DNA of 43,063 nt from Mesorhizobium alhagi CCNWXJ12-2 (lineage in GTDB: Bacteria > Pseudomonadota > Alphaproteobacteria > Rhizobiales > Rhizobiaceae): contig NZ_AHAM01000073.1 in NCBI RefSeq assembly GCF_000236565.1, positions 1 to 43,063 of the forward strand, read 5' to 3'. Positions 34,798-41,954 of the stretch are shown in pieces (the first letter of the stretch is position 1; each line of letters begins with the position of its first letter). A program made the translations under genes and the position numbers. Under the pieces are notes generated by a model. The model saw only the letters and a program-made list of their open reading frames with translations, was not told the DNA's origin and did not search any database.

Positions 34798-34873
34798 GGG
34801 CCTGTAGCTCAATGGTCAGAGCCGGCGGCTCATAACCGCTTGGTTGGGGGTTCGAGTCCCTCCGGGCCCACCA
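34798..34873 (+). tRNA. tRNA-Ile2 (CAU anticodon, lysidine type)
   Basis: A 76-nt tRNA with encoded CCA. The acceptor pair is GGGCCTG/CGGGCCC (with one T-G wobble), the D-arm has GTAGCTCAATGGTCAGAG, the anticodon loop is CTCATAA (anticodon CAT), and the T-loop is TTCGAGT. The anticodon arm (GGCGGCTCATAACCGCTTGGT) and overall sequence match the Ile2 type of E. coli ileX, not elongator or initiator Met, so the C34 is expected to become lysidine and read AUA. The 3' end lies 4 bp from the stop codon of a tyrosine recombinase gene, so this tRNA is the probable attachment site of the element behind it. Confidence 0.9.
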
Positions 34874-34877
34874 CCAC

Positions 34878-36119
34878 CTACCTCGGTTCTTTGATTTTTA
34901 ACGATTTTCTGGCCGAATTTGTCCCACTCAAATCAACCCCCTCAGAAAGTGGGACAATTTTGTTCTCGTTTCGGTCAATGACGAGTAGGTGGCGAGCAGC
35001 CTTGGCCACCTTCCGGCGGCGCGCTTTACGGATGTAAAGATCTGGCTGCTGATATGTCGTCCAGCCATAAATCGCCTTGAGCTGTTCATGCGTCGCGCCG
35101 TTCTCAGCTGCAATGGTCGCACCGGCCTTTCTCAGCCCGTGTGCGCTGCAGTGCGGCAATCCAGCCTCATCGCACCATTGGCGCATTTTGTTCCCGAGAC
35201 CGTTCCCCGAGAACGGGCTGCCATATTCGTTGACCAAGAAGATCATTTGGTCGACCGGTGTCGCATTTAGTTCCTCCTCAAGCTCAGGAAGCAGCGGGAG
35301 CTCGACCATAACGGATTCACTATTACGACTTGTCTTTCCTGGCTTGATTCTGATCCATTTCTCCCATTCGCCGGTTTCATCGTTATGAACCAGCGTGATC
35401 TGCTGTCGGCCGAAAATAGCAACATCAGAAAGCCGCAGGCCCGTGAACATAAAGATCGCCAGCGCACGCCTGGCCGTTGTGCCGCGGACATGACGTTTTT
35501 CGTACCGGACGATTTCCGATACCTCCCAAGTATGCCAGCCGTCCCCACTCTTCAGCCGCTTGATGCCGCGAGCAGGGTTGGAATCGACCAACTCGGCTTC
35601 CTTTGCCCATTCGAACATTGCACTGATGGCCTTTACCATATTGTTTGCGGCACCAAGGGCGTCGAGCCTGGTGTCCCTGATCTCCTTAACATGAGACCGT
35701 TTCATACCGGCGAACGGCAGCGATCCTTTAGTGGGATACTGTGGATCGCGGTCACCTTCGAGCGGATGAGGCAATTCGCACACGCGCTCCAGAATTGCTC
35801 GTCGGCGCGCCATAGTGTCTTCAGTGATCTCCGCGCCGCCACGACGGTAGTACTCCTGGCAAAGCCATAGCAATGTTCCTTTTTTCGCTGGCTCCGAAGG
35901 CTTGGAGACGGATCGGACGTTGGGAAGAGTGCCGGGCCGAACATAGGCGACCCCCGCACGCGCACAGCGCAGCTCCTCGAGAAACTCATGGCTGCCGATA
36001 GGTTCACGGAGCCGGACCTTCCTCCGACCGGGTACGCGAAAATAGTACCGATCATTGCCGTGGCGATCAGTGTCCTTGACGACGCCCTTAAGATCGACCT
36101 TCACAGGCTCATCCGTCAT
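34878..36119 (-). CDS. tyrosine recombinase/integrase, tRNA-proximal (int1)
   Basis: A 413-residue phage-type integrase. It has an N-terminal arm/SAM-like DNA-binding part, a core-binding domain (about 85-190), and a catalytic domain (about 200-385). Catalytic residues are R229 (TGLRLSD), H327-x-x-R330 (HGLR) and Tyr362 (DLYIRKA), with Trp353 at the His/Trp position, so it looks active. The start at 36119 overlaps the stop of the excisionase-like gene (ATGA). Its stop lies 4 bp past the tRNA CCA, as expected when int sits at one end of an element inserted in that tRNA. The Arg/Lys-rich tail after the Tyr is unusually long (about 50 residues). Confidence 0.93.
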   Translation of the reverse strand: MTDEPVKVDLKGVVKDTDRHGNDRYYFRVPGRRKVRLREPIGSHEFLEELRCARAGVAYVRPGTLPNVRSVSKPSEPAKKGTLLWLCQEYYRRGGAEITEDTMARRRAILERVCELPHPLEGDRDPQYPTKGSLPFAGMKRSHVKEIRDTRLDALGAANNMVKAISAMFEWAKEAELVDSNPARGIKRLKSGDGWHTWEVSEIVRYEKRHVRGTTARRALAIFMFTGLRLSDVAIFGRQQITLVHNDETGEWEKWIRIKPGKTSRNSESVMVELPLLPELEEELNATPVDQMIFLVNEYGSPFSGNGLGNKMRQWCDEAGLPHCSAHGLRKAGATIAAENGATHEQLKAIYGWTTYQQPDLYIRKARRRKVAKAARHLLVIDRNENKIVPLSEGVDLSGTNSARKSLKIKEPR

Positions 36120-36400
36120 TTTTGAGGTCTTCGATCCCAAGGATTGTCTGGTGGCAAAGCTTCGTCAAGCGTTGATGCTTTTTCTGCTTGCCGGTGAGGG
36201 AGCTCTCGAAACGCCAATACAACCTCCTCGACGTCCCAAATGATGCGTCCCTTGCTTGGGATTCGTGGCTGCGGCATTCGGCCGTCCCGGACCATTTCAT
36301 CAAAAGTCGTTGGGCTTACGCCGATGAACGCCGCAGCCTGCTCCCGATTGATTCCTACTGGCGGAAGCGAAGGAGGCAACACGCTCTGCGCACGTGGCAT
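36116..36400 (-). CDS. excisionase/AlpA-like helix-turn-helix protein
   Basis: A 94-residue protein. A MerR-like winged helix (helix_turn_helix_17/AlpA type) covers about residues 15-65: INREQAAAFIGVSPTTFDEMVRDGRMPQP, then RIIWDVEEVVLAF. Such proteins act as recombination directionality factors or as activators of the adjacent int gene. It overlaps int1 by 4 nt, so the two are coupled. ATG 36400 is chosen because GGAG lies 11 nt upstream and because the longer frame lacks homology. The start codon abuts a perfect hairpin whose loop is that GGAG. Confidence 0.87.
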   Translation of the reverse strand: MPRAQSVLPPSLPPVGINREQAAAFIGVSPTTFDEMVRDGRMPQPRIPSKGRIIWDVEEVVLAFRELPHRQAEKASTLDEALPPDNPWDRRPQK

Positions 36401-36426
36401 GGGTTTTAGCTCTCCAGCTAAAACCC
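36401..36426 (-). promoter_or_regulatory. hairpin with Shine-Dalgarno loop at the excisionase start
   Basis: On the minus strand: GGGTTTTAGCT, loop GGAG, AGCTAAAACCC, then ATG. The stem is 11 bp and perfect, and one more pair would include the A of the start codon. The only plausible ribosome site is the 4-nt loop. It may be an RNA switch for translation of xis-int1, a DNA operator of that operon, or both. Confidence 0.8.
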
Positions 36427-36793
36427 ACCGCGTTGAACGCGCGTCTTTGGGCCCCTTCTTTCGTTGGGCGCAGCTGTCATGTCCTGGCTCTGATGCTGGC
36501 AAGCCTCGTCCTCAAATCTCCAGACCTAAAATTGCTCAAAACACCGGATTCTCTTTCAACCTTTGTGTACGACGACGCATATCTTTTTCTTTTACGCGAT
36601 CGGTACCCGAGTTGAATCAGGCGGCGACTTGGAGTGAAAAAGCCCGTCGAACAGCAAATTTGGGGCCAGGGGCCGCGCGCCCCTCGTTCTCGAACTTGGC
36701 GATGAATTCGACCATCTGGTGCAGCGCCTTGCAGACTGAAGCCGTCGGGCACGGTGTCAGTCACCCCGCGAGACGGACAAAGGAGCCGGCCTG
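36427..36793. other. gene-free interval between int2 and the excisionase gene
   Basis: About 370 bp, more AT-rich than the flanking chromosome. No protein can be supported. A short minus-strand frame (36617-36715; MVEFIAKFENEGRAAPG at its start) has plausible composition but no ribosome site and no family. The excisionase promoter should lie in the right part (TTGAAA and AT-rich stretches near 36550 on the minus strand), but no clear -10/-35 pair stands out. No copy of the tRNA 3' end is present. Confidence 0.4.
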
Positions 36794-38020
36794 CTACCTT
36801 CCGTTGATGGCGCCCTGCAAATGCGCCTGCCAGGCTATCAAGGCGGCTTCAACGCGGTGGTCCAGGTTCGGACGGCTGTAATGCCGGATCAGCGTACGCG
36901 TGTCCCTTGTGCCGCGCTGATGGCCGATTACGGCTGCGATTGTCTCGAGCGCGATGCCCAGTTCATCCATGCCGGAAACTACCGTGCGGCGAAGGTCATG
37001 TGTCGTGAAGTGCGCAATCGGTCGGTCGCGGTGATTGAGCGCCAAGCCTATGTCGTCGGCGCGGAGCGCCCGCTTACGATCGAGCGTGCGGAACAGTGCA
37101 CCTTTCGGCCTCGCCCTCCAGGCCGTCTCGGCGATTTCCTTCGCAACCCCGGCCAGCGGCGTGACGCGCTCGCGCTTGTTCTTACTGCGGCTCGCCGGAA
37201 GCCGCCAAATCAACCGCTCGCCGTCGTGCGCTAGTTCACTCGCCTCCATGCCGGCAACCTCGCCAACTCGTGCTCCCAAGAGCAACTGTAGCCTGAGTAC
37301 GGCAATGGCGTCCGGCGGCATGCCGTCCGCGCCATTGTCGAGCCATTGCCAGAAAGTGCGGATTTCGTCGGCGGAAAGAACGCGGTTCCTTGTGTCGCCA
37401 AGCCCATAACTCGATGTTCCGGCGACCGGGTTCGCGTTCACGTAGCCCTTGCTGACGCCCCATGCAAACATTGCGCCAACGGTCTGGCGGCGCTTCTCGG
37501 CCTCGCGAGGGTACGTGTCGGCAACGTCGTCCAGTATGCGGGAAATGTCGGCCCGCCTGAGATTGTCGGCTGTGCTGTCAAGTTTCGTTGCCAGCGCCCG
37601 CCTCAGGCGGCGATCTATGTCATCAGCGGTGCGAAGCGGGCCACCTTTCCGGTGCGCGGATTTCGTGTGCTTGGCATACAGGGAAATCAGCTCCTCGATC
37701 GTGAAGGCGTCTTTGCGCGCCTGCCGCTCGGCCTGTTCCTCGGCCAGCAAATGGCGCCCGTCACGCGCTGCCTTCACGATCGAGGCGGCGCGCTCGCGGG
37801 CGGAAGCAAGATTCATCCCGTTGCGGCCTTCTGGATCGCACCGGCCAAGCGACACGCTCTTGCTACCCTCGCCCTTGATGCGGAAGGCGACGTTCCAGGT
37901 CATCACGCCCGACGGCGCGACGCGGATGCGCAACCCATCAGTCTTGGCGTCACTGACGTAGTAGGGCGCAGCCTTGGGTTTCAGGGCTGCGATTGCGACG
38001 GCGGTAAGCTGCTTCCTCAT
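36794..38020 (-). CDS. tyrosine recombinase/integrase with DUF4102 arm domain (int2)
   Basis: A 408-residue P4-like integrase. The DUF4102 arm-binding domain covers about residues 3-85 (DAKTDGLRIRVAPSGVMTWNVAF), the core-binding domain about 105-200, and the catalytic domain about 215-395. The catalytic set is complete: R251 (GARVGEV), K280, H341-x-x-R344 (HDLRR), H367 (IGHQRG), Y381 (HYSRP). ATG 38020 is preferred to an in-frame GTG at 38038 because AGGAAA lies 9 nt before it. It is a different subfamily from int1, so it came from a separate element or a second insertion. Confidence 0.94.
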   Translation of the reverse strand: MRKQLTAVAIAALKPKAAPYYVSDAKTDGLRIRVAPSGVMTWNVAFRIKGEGSKSVSLGRCDPEGRNGMNLASARERAASIVKAARDGRHLLAEEQAERQARKDAFTIEELISLYAKHTKSAHRKGGPLRTADDIDRRLRRALATKLDSTADNLRRADISRILDDVADTYPREAEKRRQTVGAMFAWGVSKGYVNANPVAGTSSYGLGDTRNRVLSADEIRTFWQWLDNGADGMPPDAIAVLRLQLLLGARVGEVAGMEASELAHDGERLIWRLPASRSKNKRERVTPLAGVAKEIAETAWRARPKGALFRTLDRKRALRADDIGLALNHRDRPIAHFTTHDLRRTVVSGMDELGIALETIAAVIGHQRGTRDTRTLIRHYSRPNLDHRVEAALIAWQAHLQGAINGR

Positions 38021-38061
38021 GATGAGTTTCCTGGCCACGATTTGTAGCTAGGGTTATCCCG

Positions 38062-38092
38062 TAGCAACACTATAGCAACAATTTTCGTTGCT
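38062..38092. repeat. TAGCAACA repeats upstream of int2
   Basis: TAGCAACA occurs at 38062-38069 and 38073-38080 (11 bp apart, one helical turn), followed by the inverted GTTGCT (38087-38092). Short helically phased repeats next to an integrase gene are typical of arm-type or directionality-factor sites, but they may equally be the int2 promoter operator. Confidence 0.5.
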
Positions 38093-38136
38093 GCTGGCGA
38101 ACCACCCCGAACGATACTTTACGCTAAGTGTAGGAA

Positions 38137-38192
38137 AACGCTAGATTATGTGAAGGAATTCGAATGATCTCAAACGATGGCGAACGCTAGAT
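38137..38192. repeat. 10-bp direct repeat at the element/glycosyltransferase junction
   Basis: AACGCTAGAT occurs at 38137-38146 and 38183-38192. The second copy spans the point where glycosyltransferase coding begins (38191). A shorter ACGCTA is at 38121. These could be the core or accessory sites of int2 recombination; ten bases is short, so the meaning is uncertain. Confidence 0.4.
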
Positions 38193-38727
38193 CAAGGGCT
38201 GGATGCAGACCTGGCTGGTCCATATGCGCAATCCGCGGCGGCTGGCGGGCGAACTCGATCCCAAGTCCTTCTGGGTGGGGCAGATATTATTCGCTGGAAT
38301 GGTTGCGTCAGCGCTCGCCCATCCCATCCTGCTGGTCACGCTTGCATGGCTGACGATGCATATTGCAGTCGGCGGCACGCTGAGCACCTGGCAGTCCAGC
38401 CTGCTCTGGATCGATTCCGTCAACATCGCTCTCGGATACGCATCGTTCATGGCGCTCGGATCGATGGGAATGGAGAAAGGCGAAAAAGAAGGGCTGTGGA
38501 AGGTCTATCTGTTCACGCCCGTTTACTGGGCGATGCTGTCATACGCCGCCTGGTGGGCTCTTTTCCAGCTTTTCCGGCGTCCGCACCATTGGGACAAGAC
38601 GCCCCATCGCAGCGCCGGCCCCAGAATCGTGGTGAGGGGCGAGGCGCATTCGCTTGCCGTGGCACCCGGCCGGCTGGCAAGCGGACCGGCCAGAATTCCT
38701 AAGCCGGCGCGACCATCGCCCAGGTGA
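38191..38727 (+). pseudogene. C-terminal remnant of a family-2 glycosyltransferase
   Basis: Open from just after an in-frame TAG at 38188. The first residues read IKGWMQTWLVHMRNPRRL, a segment that in rhizobial membrane glycosyltransferases (about 600 residues) lies near the end of the catalytic domain. Then come membrane helices at about 25-60 and 105-125 and the tail RRPHHWDKTPHR. So only about the last quarter survives; the catalytic GT-A domain is missing. The ATG at 38203 has no ribosome site. It was truncated by insertion of the integrase element or by a later deletion. Its 3' end overlaps the convergent VOC gene. Confidence 0.8.
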
Positions 38728-39130
38728 CGCCGAACGGATCGCGAAGCTGCCCGTAGCGGTCGCCCCAGAACATCACCTGCACCGGCAGGATGACTTCCGC
38801 GCCGGCCTTCACTGCGCGGTCGAACCAGGCGTCGATGTCGTCGACCATCAGATGCATCGTGACGCCTTGCGGCTCTTTCAGCGGATGGCCGTATTCCGGG
38901 TACGCATCGCAGAGCATGACCGAGCTGCCATTGATGTAGAGGTGGAGATGCATCGTGCGGCCCTGCTCGTCGACCGGATGCCGGGCCACCTCCGTGGCGC
39001 CGAAGGCGCGTTCGTAGAACTCGGCGGCTTTTGTGGCGCCGCCGACAGTGAGATAAGCCACCACGCCGCCCAGGACGGCGGGGGTTTCCTGTGCTTCGGG
39101 GGTTGCGGTTGCCGCTGCTGAAGTCGCCAT
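38699..39130 (-). CDS. PhnB-like VOC protein in the ECF42 regulon
   Basis: A 143-residue VOC protein of the PhnB/YcgB-like type. After an Ala/Thr-rich N-terminus it has VVAYLTVGGATKAAEFYERAFGATEV, then MHLHLYINGSSVMLCDAYPEYG, and ends in VMFWGDRYGQLRDPFGVTWAMV, a common pattern (W-x-D-R-x-G-x-x-x-D-P-F-G). Function is unknown. AGGAGG precedes the ATG. Its promoter shares box sequence and spacing with that of the YCII-sigma operon, so it is probably transcribed by that sigma factor. Confidence 0.9.
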   Translation of the reverse strand: MATSAAATATPEAQETPAVLGGVVAYLTVGGATKAAEFYERAFGATEVARHPVDEQGRTMHLHLYINGSSVMLCDAYPEYGHPLKEPQGVTMHLMVDDIDAWFDRAVKAGAEVILPVQVMFWGDRYGQLRDPFGVTWAMVAPA

Positions 39131-39173
39131 GTCGTTCCTCCTGTTCTCGTGAAGTCCCGGATGCGGGATGTTC

Positions 39174-39204
39174 CAAGGACGAACGGGGGAGCGGCGAACC
39201 GACA
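39174..39204 (-). promoter_or_regulatory. predicted ECF42 promoter of the VOC gene
   Basis: Minus strand: TGTCGG (39204-39199), 13 nt, CGTTCGTCCTTG (39185-39174). Taking CGTC as the -10 element the spacer is 17 nt, normal for ECF sigma factors. The same two boxes with the same 13-nt gap occur at 40889-40919. Confidence 0.7.
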
Positions 39205-39228
39205 ACGCGCCGAAATTTTCTGTACGGT

Positions 39229-40509
39229 TCAGACGCCGGATTTGGCGAGCGTGGCTTCGGTCGAGCCGCTGTCCTTCATGAGGCGGTCGAGATGCATCCG
39301 GATATGGGCGGCCTCCGCCGCGGTATTGGCCTTCGCGATCGCATGGCCGAAGGCCTCGCGGGCTTCATCGGCGCGGCCGAGCTGCATGAGCAGCGCGCCC
39401 TTCACCCCGAAAAAGTGGAAATAGCCCGAGAGCCTCGGCGCGAGCGGCTCGATCATCTCCAGCGCGGCAGCCGGCCCGCGTACCTTGGCGACCGCGACAG
39501 CCCGGTTGAGGGTCACCACCGGCGACGGCTGCAATTCTTCGAGCGCGGCATAGAGCAGGTCGATCTGAGCCCAGTCCGTCTCCTCGGGGCGGGCGGCCCG
39601 CGCGTGCAGCGCCGCTATCGCCGCCTGAATTTGATAGGGACCACGCTGCCTGTGGCGAATTGCCTTGTCGATCAGCGCCAAGCCCTCGGCGATCAGCTTG
39701 CGGTTCCACAGCCCTCGATCCTGCTCTTCGAGCAGCACGACCGAGCCGTCGGCGTCGAAGCGCGCCGGAGTGCGGGAATGCTGCAGCAGGAGGAGCGCGG
39801 TCAGCCCCATGATCTCCGGCTCGGTCTGGAACAGGCGCAGCAGCAATCTGGCCAGCCGGATCGCCTCGTCGCAGAGCGGCGCGCGCATCGGCGCGGAATC
39901 GCCGCTAGCCGAATAGCCCTCGTTGAAGACTAGGTAGATCATGGCCGCCACCGCCGCGAGCCGCTCGGCCCGTTCCGGCGCGCCCGGCGTTTCGAACGGA
40001 ACGTCGGCCTGCGCGATGCGGGCCTTGGCCCTGGTGATGCGCTGCTCCATCGCGCTTTCGCCGACCAGGAAGGCGCGAGCGATCTGCTTGACCGAAAGGC
40101 CCGAGACTATGCGCAGCGCCAGCGCGATCTGCTGCGTCTGCGGCAGGTCGGGATGGCAGCAGATGAACAAAAGGCGCAGCACGTCGTCGCGGTAGTCCGA
40201 GCCGTCGAGCCGCTCCGCCAGGTCGCTCTCGGCGTCGTTCAGGTCCGAGACCAGTTCCTCGGCGGGTAGCGGCTCCTGCTTGCTACGCTTCCTGACGGAA
40301 TCGATCGCGGCGTTGCGCCCGACGAAGATCAGCCAGGCGGTCGGATCGCGCGGCGGGCCATTCTTTGGCCAGGTCTTCAGCGCCCGCAGACACGCATCCT
40401 GAAACGCCTCTTCGGCAGTGTCGAGGTCACGAAAATAACGCAGCAGCGCGCCGATCGCTTGAGGACGTGCGGCCGTCAGGGCCGCGTTTATCCAGACCAT
40501 GTCGCTCAC
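39229..40509 (-). CDS. ECF sigma factor of the ECF42 type (C-terminally extended)
   Basis: A 426-residue sigma factor. Sigma2 covers about residues 12-78 (DTAEEAFQDACLRALKTWP, DPTAWLIFVGRNAAIDSVRK) and sigma4 about 110-160 (GLSVKQIARAFLVGESAMEQRITRAKARI). A long extension of about 250 residues begins with IYLVFNEGYSAS and continues with TPR-like helices (YHFFGVKGALLMQLGRADEAREAFGHAI). This is the ECF42 architecture, in which the extension replaces an anti-sigma factor and the partner gene encodes a DGPF/YCII protein, as here. GTG 40509 overlaps the YCII stop (GTGA), so translation is coupled. It probably drives its own operon and the VOC gene. Confidence 0.93.
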   Translation of the reverse strand: MSDMVWINAALTAARPQAIGALLRYFRDLDTAEEAFQDACLRALKTWPKNGPPRDPTAWLIFVGRNAAIDSVRKRSKQEPLPAEELVSDLNDAESDLAERLDGSDYRDDVLRLLFICCHPDLPQTQQIALALRIVSGLSVKQIARAFLVGESAMEQRITRAKARIAQADVPFETPGAPERAERLAAVAAMIYLVFNEGYSASGDSAPMRAPLCDEAIRLARLLLRLFQTEPEIMGLTALLLLQHSRTPARFDADGSVVLLEEQDRGLWNRKLIAEGLALIDKAIRHRQRGPYQIQAAIAALHARAARPEETDWAQIDLLYAALEELQPSPVVTLNRAVAVAKVRGPAAALEMIEPLAPRLSGYFHFFGVKGALLMQLGRADEAREAFGHAIAKANTAAEAAHIRMHLDRLMKDSGSTEATLAKSGV

Positions 40510-40871
40510 GTCACCCCGCTTCCTGGAAGGAAAAGGGAAATCGGCCGCAACTCGTAGGCGCCGCCGGGATTGGCACGCGCCAGGTCGCGGGCGACTTCCA
40601 GCCCCGCCTCGAGCCCCTCGACGTCAACCACGTAGAAACCGAGCAGTTGCTCCTTAGTCTCGGCATAAGGGCCGTCGATCACCAGGTCCTGATTCTTGAC
40701 CAGAGTGGTCGCCGCGGTCGTCGGCAGCAGGCGCAGCGAAGGGCCGAGCCGCCTTTCCTTCAACAGCTTCTGGTGGACTACGTCGAGCTTGGCCATCACC
40801 GCGTCGTCCTCCTCCTTGGTCCAGGAAGTGACGACGTCTTCGGAGTTGTAGCAGAGGATCGCGTAGAGCAT
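40506..40871 (-). CDS. YCII-related DGPF-domain protein
   Basis: A 121-residue YCII/DGPF protein. The signature DGPYAETKEQ is at 66-75, in LVIDGPYAETKEQLLGFYVVD, with the N-terminal MLYAILCYNSEDVV strand. The fold is a ferredoxin-like barrel; its activity is unknown. DGPF proteins are the standard neighbours of ECF42 sigma factors and are targets or signal partners of them. AGGAAGG precedes ATG 40871. It is the first gene of the operon with the sigma gene, under the promoter at 40889-40919. Confidence 0.92.
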   Translation of the reverse strand: MLYAILCYNSEDVVTSWTKEEDDAVMAKLDVVHQKLLKERRLGPSLRLLPTTAATTLVKNQDLVIDGPYAETKEQLLGFYVVDVEGLEAGLEVARDLARANPGGAYELRPISLFLPGSGVT

Positions 40872-40888
40872 GGTTTTCCTTCCTGTCT

Positions 40889-40919
40889 CAAGGACGAACG
40901 GGATCATTCGATCCCGACA
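40889..40919 (-). promoter_or_regulatory. predicted ECF42 promoter of the YCII-sigma operon
   Basis: Minus strand: TGTCGG (40919-40914), 13 nt, CGTTCGTCCTTG (40900-40889), identical in boxes and spacing to the VOC promoter while the spacer sequence differs. This supports autoregulation of the sigma operon. Confidence 0.72.
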
Positions 40920-40943
40920 TAGTGGCGGATTTTTTCTTGGGAT

Positions 40944-41870
40944 TTAACTCTTCAGGAAATCCGGGCCCTCGCCGATGATCTTCGGGTCGGGTTTGCCGAC
41001 GATTTCGAGGTCGCGGCCCGCATAGGGCAGGCTGCTCAGGATGCGCCGGATGGCGGCTATGCGCGCACGCCTCTTGTCGTTCGAGCGCACGACGATCCAG
41101 GGTGCGTGGGAACTGTGAGTCCGCTCCAGCATCAGGTCGCGCATCTCGCTATAGGCATCCCATTTCGTCATACCGGCAACGTCCATCGGCGAGAACTTCC
41201 AGCATGTCAGCGGGCTGTGGCGGCGGTCGTGGAACCGCTTCAGCTGCATCTCGCGGCCAAGATCCAGCCAGAACTTGAAGAAGTGGATGCCCTCGTCGAC
41301 GATCATGCGCTCGAAACGCGGCGTCTCCTCGAGGAAAGTCGCGTGCTGCTCGGGGGTGCAGAAGCCCATGACCGGCTCGACGCCGGCGCGGTTGTACCAG
41401 GAGCGGTCGAATGTCACCATTTCGCCCTTAGTCGGAAAATGAGCGACGTAGCGCTGGTAGTACCATTGACCCTGTTCGGTCTCGGTGGGCTTCGGCAATG
41501 CGACATCGCGGGCGGTGCGCGGGTTCATGTATTCGCGGACGGCCTTGATCACGCCGCCCTTGCCGGCCGCATCGCGTCCTTCGAACAGGATGAGCACGCG
41601 CTTGCCGGTGGCCTGCATCCAGGATTGCAGCTTCACCAGTTCGATCTGCAGGCGCTCCAGCGTTTCGTCGTACTCCTTGCGCGGCATCTTTTCGTCATAG
41701 GGAAAGCCGCCGGAGGTCAGCGTCCGCTTTTTCAGCCAGTCGGGAAGCTCCGGATTGTCGATGTCGAACGTTCGTTCTTCGCCACCGGCCTTGAGCTTCA
41801 GGAGCGGCGGAGCGTTCGCCGGTGCGACGGATGGAGACTGTTCAATCTTGCGGGCATTGTCATTTTTCAT
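40944..41870 (-). CDS. ppk2: polyphosphate kinase 2
   Basis: A 308-residue class I PPK2. It has Walker [10 protein letters not shown] at 98-106, Walker [13 protein letters not shown] at 154-165, a lid region [17 protein letters not shown], and the end [19 protein letters not shown]. It transfers phosphate between polyphosphate and nucleoside diphosphates, mostly to make ADP/GDP triphosphates from polyphosphate. ATG 41870 follows GGAAGG by 7 nt; an in-frame GTG two codons earlier overlaps that site. It is divergent from phoR with 84 bp between the starts, and a Pho-box-like repeat lies in the gap, so phosphate control is plausible. Confidence 0.95.
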   Translation of the reverse strand: MKNDNARKIEQSPSVAPANAPPLLKLKAGGEERTFDIDNPELPDWLKKRTLTSGGFPYDEKMPRKEYDETLERLQIELVKLQSWMQATGKRVLILFEGRDAAGKGGVIKAVREYMNPRTARDVALPKPTETEQGQWYYQRYVAHFPTKGEMVTFDRSWYNRAGVEPVMGFCTPEQHATFLEETPRFERMIVDEGIHFFKFWLDLGREMQLKRFHDRRHSPLTCWKFSPMDVAGMTKWDAYSEMRDLMLERTHSSHAPWIVVRSNDKRRARIAAIRRILSSLPYAGRDLEIVGKPDPKIIGEGPDFLKS

Positions 41871-41908
41871 CGCCACACCTTCCTCGTTGCGCGGCTCATG
41901 CTATTGGG

Positions 41909-41926
41909 TGGTCATTGCCCGGTCAA
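41909..41926. promoter_or_regulatory. Pho-box-like repeat between ppk2 and phoR
   Basis: TGGTCAT (41909-41915), 4 nt, CGGTCAA (41920-41926). Each half matches the PhoB half-site CTGTCAT at 5 of 7 positions and the 11-bp period is right. A single imperfect pair, 28 bp before the phoR ATG and 38 bp before the ppk2 ATG. Confidence 0.5.
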
Positions 41927-41954
41927 ACGGCCGGTGGCAGCTCGGGAAGTGCGG

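Larger units (their letters stand above)
34874..38190. mobile_element. degenerate integrative element at tRNA-Ile2 with two integrases
   Basis: From the tRNA 3' end to a truncated glycosyltransferase there are only int1, an excisionase-like gene and int2, all on the minus strand and pointing at the tRNA, with more AT-rich DNA than the flanks. No cargo, no replication genes and no second copy of the tRNA 3' end can be found, so it looks like the fused ends of one or two elements that lost their interior. The right limit is drawn at the break in the glycosyltransferase gene. Confidence 0.7.

Noticed and set aside
34798-34873. Annotation as tRNA-Met from the CAT anticodon
   Set aside because: Anticodon arm and body resemble lysidine-type tRNA-Ile2; the acceptor and D-arm do not fit elongator or initiator Met.
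36477-36764. Minus-strand 95-codon frame between int2 and the excisionase gene
   Set aside because: No ribosome site, odd composition, no family; overlaps other short frames equally likely by chance.
36427-38190. Second copy of the tRNA 3' end as attR
   Set aside because: I looked for TTCGAGTCCCTCCGGGCCC-like sequence up to the glycosyltransferase remnant and found none.
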